NCBI GenBank assembly: GCA_008360955.1
Contig: LUCM01001942.1
Location: 95,972-159,971 of the forward strand
Source: Fasciolopsis buskii
Taxonomy: Eukaryota > Platyhelminthes > Trematoda > Plagiorchiida > Fasciolidae
Length of the DNA stretch: 64,000 bases
Reading direction: 5' to 3'
Shown here: positions 58,705 through 64,000 of the stretch, piece after piece
Layout: every line of letters begins with the position of its first letter
How positions within the stretch are numbered: the first letter of the stretch is position 1
Made by a program: the position numbers and the translations under genes
Notes under the pieces: model-generated
What the model saw: only the letters and a program-made list of their open reading frames with translations
What the model was told of the DNA's origin: nothing
Databases searched by the model: none

Positions 58705-59855
58705 TCGTGGTTATCTGCCACGAAAAGGGCACCGGATGACAATTCAGGGTAATTCTGTCAAACATTATTTTGGATTATTCGACGTGTTCAGTGACTGTAT
58801 GTTAGAAAGTTCTCTGATTGACTGGTGTCCGATAAACGTTTGATTTCATGATAAGAGAACCAGTGGGGAGGGAATAAATGGAATCTAATGGACCAATCTT
58901 GATTTTTCCTCTGGATCATATTTCCGCCGGAATGTCATTATACATTGATCAATTAAAACTGCAACCAAAAACCGGAATGACTCCTAGGTCGAATAGGTGG
59001 AACAAGTTTCAAACATGTGGGAGTCAGTCCGTGGTGCATAAGAAGTGTTCTTGAAAAACTCAGGCTAGAGATCAGTGGATAAGTTTACAAAACTCTAGAA
59101 TGTAATTTTTTTTGTCACATTGCGTAGTCATCTTACATTAACAATACATAACTAGCTGATAAGCATGGCAGCACGTACTGTACAGACTTCTCATCCTTGC
59201 TCAGAATGAATGACTCATGACACTCTCAGTGGGCCTCGAATCTCGAACGTGCAATTGTGGATCAAACAAGCAAAAATGAGTCAAGTCGTTCGCTACTCAG
59301 TCGGCTGTTTTTTTAATCCTCCACAAATTAAACATTTGCGATTTTTGTAAGTTAAATTTTATACTTGTAGTTCTTAGAAAGAAAACGATCGGTGTTTTTT
59401 TGGGGGGGGGCGGTTAGTTCGTTGAACATCTTAATTATGTTGGACTAGGCCGAGTCATCAGGGGAAAAGGATGAGTTTACTGATTTACAGATAGCTATAG
59501 GTACGAATACACTTGTATACGATAACATTGGCCGATTGGTCATAAAATCAAGTCTCTGTTTCTGAATCTTTGTGCTTGATGGCTTGGTGTTTCATTAGTA
59601 ATCTTTTCATCATCAGTTGAAGTTACGTAATCCGTGCCTAGGCAATAACGGGTCTGCTCGCATTTGATGGGGCTACCCCTGTTTCGGTCTTGTTTTCAGA
59701 CTAAAACTCGACACTCAAATTTCCCCATAGGGACAATTTAGAATTTGCAGTATGACGAACTAAACGCTATGCGCCGCAGTCATAGACAGTTGTTAACCGA
59801 ACAAAGAAGAACACGGATAATCAAAACAGTTGAAGTGTGCGACTGTCTCGGCGGA
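58705..59855. other. Unannotated stretch
   Basis: Nothing recognised apart from a run of nine G at 59402-59410. Confidence 0.5.
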
Positions 59856-59856
59856 A

Positions 59857-59990
59857 GGATTATGGCCAGCAATGGGCAAACGAATGGACACCGTGACTCT
59901 TAAATGCTTAATTTGCCAGTTCAAATTGTCCTTCTGCCGGTGTGCTTCCCGTTTGCCATAGCCCTACCGGGCCATAATCCTATTCCTCGA
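59857..59990. repeat. Imperfect inverted repeat with 30-bp arms
   Basis: The left arm GGATTATGGCC-AGCAATGGGCAAACG is mirrored by CGTTTGCCATAGCCCTACCGGGCCATAATCC about 75 bp later. The outermost 11 bases pair perfectly. It could be a small fold-back element or a hairpin-forming RNA. No coding match was seen. Confidence 0.6.
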
Positions 59991-60239
59991 AATAGAACAC
60001 AATGTCGTGTGATTTACAGAGCGAACTCATAAAAATGTCACTTAATTGTTAGTTCTGCTCACTACAGGAACTCCGGATTGTCAAGTTTTTTGCCCATATA
60101 CGTCCAGGCCGTTGTTTACGTTTGTTCATTGCATTTATGACAATGTATTCAGACATAATGCATGTTTAGCTGATCTAAGACATCAAGAACTTCCCGTTCA
60201 ATGAGAGAACTCGTTACACGGAAACGATGTACAATCTTC

Positions 60240-60440
60240 AACAAGTCAGGTTCCTAATATCTAGTCGGAGGCGGGTCCAAATCCATGTATAAATCTAAAT
60301 CTGTCCACTTTGATTACAGTCGGTTCTGTTATCAGGAAAACCACTGACCGACAAACTTTGGCTACGGGATTCGAAACCGTGTTGCCATGGTTACGCAGAG
60401 CGCGCTCAGAGGACAGGTAGTCGATAATGCTCGCTGTAGG
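60240..60440 (-). repeat. Possible tRNA-derived repeat pair
   Basis: On the minus strand a B-box-like CGGTTTCGAATCCCG with a mostly paired T arm lies at about 60365-60385. About 50-110 nt downstream comes CCGACTGTAATCAAAGTGGA, very like the A-box region of family A copy 1 (CCGACTATAATCAAGTGGA), then GGATTTGGACCCGCC, a mutated B box. Two decayed tRNA-like heads in series are possible. Confidence 0.3.
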
Positions 60441-61285
60441 AAATTAGCCCACCCTTGCTACCATTCAACACCGGCATCGTTTGTGAAACTGACCCATACT
60501 CATAATTCTGTAAATTGAAATTACACTACGATGATCGTAGATTTGGATTTCTGGAACCACGGATATCGTCGGACGGCACCTTTCACAAAACAGCTCACGA
60601 ACGTATTCCGACTGTGACTGATATGACAATTTCTTGACCCCTTATCAGTGAGCCAAAGTTTTCAACCTCCGGTCATCTCCAGAGCGTTTGTGTCCAGCGC
60701 ATCTACGACGAAATGAAATGACATGCTCGTTTAAGGGTGAAACATATCTTTATTGGATTTAAATGAGTGTTTTTTTACATGGAAAACGAATGTTTTAGGC
60801 AAACCTTAGATCGATCAATCATTAGAAACGACCTGGTTTGTGTCAATTTCGTTAAGCTGCAGCATTTTTTCTTCAAAACGGATGAATTTATTATGCATCT
60901 CACCCCTATCCGTGAGTTGCTGTTTTGCACTGCTTTAATTTTGGCGAGTCAAGTTCATTTCAGCCATCGTACATGTGTTACCCTCTTGATAACTGTGGAC
61001 TATTTTCAAATACTAGTACTATCTGACAGTTGTGTCACATTTGTGATAGTGTTAGCAGTAGCTATTGACGGGGTTTTGGCCATCGTGATAGCTAATATTG
61101 TTATCCTGGTGTTGTTGCTTGCCTAAATGGCACTAATCGTGGTATGTTTAGTTTTTGTAATCGGAGAAACGGAGCCATTAAGACTTCAGATAAGTATTTC
61201 CAAATAATGAATGAACTAAAATACTATGCTGGTCCGGATAAGTTTTGCAACTCCGAATTATAAATTGGTATTACGGGACGGGATT
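60441..61285. other. Unannotated stretch
   Basis: A 119-codon plus-strand frame at 60767-61126 ends in a run of hydrophobic residues resembling a membrane segment. It has no homologue that I recognise and ends shortly before the RTE-like relic. Probably chance. Confidence 0.4.
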
Positions 61286-61289
61286 TGTT

Positions 61290-61985
61290 CAAGGCCAAAT
61301 CTCGTTCCCACAAAGGAACAACTGGGTGAGGTGGATCGGTTAAGTTAATTGGGTAGTTGTGCTTAACCTGGTGGTCGTAGGTTGGATGAAGCCTCTACGG
61401 ATATAAAGGAAGATGTTTTGACGTTCATTAATTAAAAGTACCTGTGGTGTTGAAGTGATATAGGGTCATCGATCAAAAGTCGAGACAACACCAACCGGTG
61501 AAGTGGTTGCGGCACAAGGGCTGGAAACATGCCACTGAGTAAAGATGTGCAAGAAGCTTGCGGTGTTTTAACTACCGATTTGGAAGTACTGACAGATTAT
61601 GGCGAGACAATTGTGTCAGTCTCTCAGATGTTACATACAAGGTGCTGGGTACCACAGGAAAGTCATAAGAACAGGCACCGAATCAGAAAAGGTTGAAGAG
61701 GTTGGAACGTGGTTTGCGCATGCCTACTGAACGTTTGCCTCGTTGTACACTACTCTCCTAGCCAGGTAATGGTTGAAAGATAATTCGAGGTGACCAAGAG
61801 ATAAAATGGGAGAAGATGTATGAAGATTTCAACCAGTGAACTGTCTCGTCCAGATCTAGTTAGACTTCGTGGTTGAGGTTCACGAGATCCTCATTTCTCA
61901 ATGATGACTGAAGGCAATATTTGATATGGTTCAATGTGGCAATCAGTGGTACTCTTGCATCCGAAATCTTCTCAATTCTATATAG
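61290..61985 (+). mobile_element. RTE-like non-LTR retrotransposon 3' end (relic)
   Basis: Plus-strand translation, switching frame several times, gives KEQLGEVDRLS then LGSC, PGGRRLDE and SIKSR, then LRMPTERLPRCTL (about 61717-61755). It ends with LSRPDLVRLRG-GSRDPH and finally DMVQCGNQWYSCIRNLLNSI with a stop at 61983-61985. This is the familiar order of the C-terminal third of RTE-type proteins (FKYLGS-I, LYG-ETW, RW-GHVLRMP--RLP, RGGQ-W, final W--CI--LL). Multiple stops and frameshifts make it non-functional, yet the last 20 codons and stop are clean. The catalytic reverse transcriptase domain was not seen upstream, consistent with 5' truncation. Clade name is from memory of family patterns. 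Confidence 0.65.
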
Positions 61986-62840
61986 TTGTTCAGCTTATTA
62001 CTTTGACGTCGATATTTCATTATTCCCGTTCTGTTTCCCTTCCGAGTACTTAATGCTATGAGTTAGTTATTATTATGGCTGTGAGCCAGAAGATGCTGAT
62101 GCCACGTTTATGGCTGCACAAATTGAAACTGAAAGTGATTATGCAGTAATTAGCATCACATCCGTGAAGTTCTTGAAATTGTGAATATTTTCATTCTCTT
62201 ATTTGTACACTGCAGCTGTGCTTGAAAGAAATTCTCTTACGAGCAAAAGCGCCATGCATTTTGCCGGTTTGTTTGTCGGCCAAATGCCAGGAATGCGTAA
62301 TTATGCAGCTATCTGTTGGTCACTTATTCTTGTTAATCGTTGCGCATTCTTTACGTACTCTCATCCGGTGCAATTTCTTTTCGCAGGTAGTTACCGGCTC
62401 GGATAATTGATTTTTAATGTAAGCTCTCTTGGTGTCATCGGAAAATCTAGCATTTATCTGGCTCAATCAATTTGCATTAGAAATAAGTTTTTTTCAAAAC
62501 CAATCTTGGCAAGGCCGGAACTGTGACATTACTCACTTTAGTCTTTTTTCTCGAGTCTTCGTGTGTAGCATTATCACGCAGCGTGTTACGATGGGGAACA
62601 TGTACGTCACATTTGTCATCATCTCAGTGGCTGATTCCACAAATATCTTCTCTGACTGACCTTGGACACTTGATAGACATGTCATTGAGCATGTCTAACA
62701 CCCAATTGGTCAGTTGAAAAACCAATCCCTGACGGTGTGATATACGCACAACTATAAACAGTGGAGCATGTTCATGCGAGGCCGTATACGCGCATCAATT
62801 TGCAACGTGCCTGATTGCGTACAAGGGGAACTGATGCAAT
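61986..62840. other. Unannotated stretch; may start with the 3' tail of the RTE-like element
   Basis: Plus-strand frames at 62203-62410 and 62429-62717 overlap in two frames each and show no identified domain. Confidence 0.4.
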
Positions 62841-62842
62841 AA

Positions 62843-62910
62843 ATATACATACACATACACACATACTCACTCGCGCAAGCACGTACGCACACAAGCACAA
62901 ACAAACAAAA
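62843..62910. repeat. Imperfect (CA)n tract
   Basis: ATACATACACATACACACATAC followed by an interrupted CA/CAA-rich run. Confidence 0.85.
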
Positions 62911-63406
62911 GGACATGAGAAACAATTGCCGAGTGGTATATTTCACGGATTTCAAACGATCAGATCGGAGCTGACAGTGTGAATAATTACCGATTTCGTG
63001 TACCGCCATTCACTGCTCATTTCACTTCGGGGCCCGTTCAAACACGAAAGGAGTCAACGAACTGACACCCACATTTTCTGTTCTCTCCGATCCCTAGTTG
63101 AGCTACGGGGTGTAAAACCCAATTTTTCAGATTGGTGTCCGTCTACTTACCAGATTTACACACCTGTGATAATTAGTCATCCGCGCTGAGTGCGAGACAA
63201 GAGAACATGAAAAAATCACACTCGAAATCCGCTTCGACAAGTTCCGCGTCACAGAGTACAAAACTGGGGAAATTGGTCAGTCTACTATATCCGTATATAT
63301 ATGTATATATATCTGTGCCGAACTTTCTCGTCACTTATAGCTTCATCGAAGTTCATCCACGAGCGCGAACAGCAAAACCGGTGATGACAAGTGGTGTGAG
63401 TCTGTT
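62911..63406. other. Unannotated stretch
   Basis: Contains a short imperfect TA/TG tract at about 63288-63312. No gene supported. Confidence 0.5.
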
Positions 63407-63430
63407 GATCAGAATTCTCCAATTCTGATC
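63407..63430. repeat. Perfect 10-bp hairpin
   Basis: GATCAGAATT, loop CTCC, AATTCTGATC. All ten pairs match. A further AATTCTG copy follows directly, giving three AATTCT units in about 30 bp. Confidence 0.8.
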
Positions 63431-64000
63431 CAATTCTGTTTTTTCAATCTAGTTCAGTACTGTTTACTAGTCTGCAATAGTTGTTTTGTTCAAGGTTATG
63501 TGGGTAGGTGTTCATGGGTCATTAGAAAGTGGGACCGAATGGAAAAGAGTAATTTTTCTTAGATGAATATGTTCTTCAACTTGCAGATAAAAGGGGAACT
63601 GCTTTCCTCAGGACGATAATAATAGATTCCATCAATTCAATTTAAGATAACAAGAATAGTGGTGGTAATAGTAGTAGTACTAATAGTTAGGTGTTACCGT
63701 ACTGGATTCGACTGTTGATTTGTAACAGAATCATCCAATGTGCAGTATATCCAGTTCGTTTGGTATTGAACTGCGTAGGCTATATCTTCATGGACTTCTA
63801 AAATTCTACTCCGATCCTGGGTTTCTACTAGACCTTGTGAATGTCCATTTTGACTCATGAAATCTGCAGAGCGAAACAAACAAAGGGGAGAAAATGTCAC
63901 AAATCAAACGATTCAGTCTTACGCGGAGAAAATCGCACCTTACAGCTCAATACAGTTGCGCCTTTCCTTGTTTTTAAAACACGGAGATGGGGCGTTGCAT
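63431..64000. other. Unannotated stretch
   Basis: An imperfect GTAGTAGTA/GGTGGTAATAG tract lies at about 63658-63687. No gene supported. Confidence 0.5.

Noticed and set aside
62203..62410. Plus-strand frames after a TTTGTACACTGCAG acceptor-like site as a coding exon
   Set aside because: Two frames are open at once, neither has a recognised domain, and no matching donor could be chosen with confidence.

Overview
The window looks like eukaryotic, gene-poor, repeat-rich nuclear DNA, most probably from a flatworm and within that a trematode. The support is indirect: A+T-rich base composition, no operons or long open frames, and decayed retroelements of three kinds (CR1-like, RTE-like and Penelope-like). 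There are also several tRNA-derived short repeats, long (TA)n, (CA)n and (GAT)n arrays, and hammerhead ribozymes built like those of the schistosome Sm-alpha repeats. The species assignment is inference; no protein-coding host gene, rRNA gene, CRISPR array or prokaryotic element could be supported.

Layout. Positions 1-10.5 kb are mostly featureless, with two kinds of short repeat (3.8, 4.5 and 6.5 kb) and a (GAT)n array at 9.4-9.6 kb. A minus-strand CR1-like reverse transcriptase relic lies at 10.6-11.8 kb. From 12 to 41 kb the sequence is intergenic or intronic, with scattered short repeats (14, 16, 19, 20, 26, 28 and 35 kb) and a (CA)n block at 29.5 kb. At 41.7-42.0 kb two Sm-alpha-like units lie in inverted orientation around a (TA)n core, each carrying a type I hammerhead ribozyme; the plus-strand one is structurally intact. 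From 43.8 to 45.6 kb an 890-bp block occurs twice with no difference on either side of a 10-N gap, most likely an assembly artefact. A minus-strand Penelope-like element (PLE) relic lies at 46.5-47.5 kb, and a decayed third hammerhead-like motif on the same strand lies at 49.95 kb, on its 5' side. From 50 to 64 kb there are simple repeats, a tRNA-like sequence (52.5 kb), an inverted repeat (59.9 kb) and a plus-strand RTE-like 3' end at 61.3-62.0 kb.

How parts relate. All recognisable coding matter is retrotransposon-derived and broken by stops or frameshifts. The most interesting system is the hammerhead ribozyme family beside a PLE relic, because hammerheads are known both from schistosome Sm-alpha repeats and from PLE terminal repeats. 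All similarities were judged by eye, with no database search.
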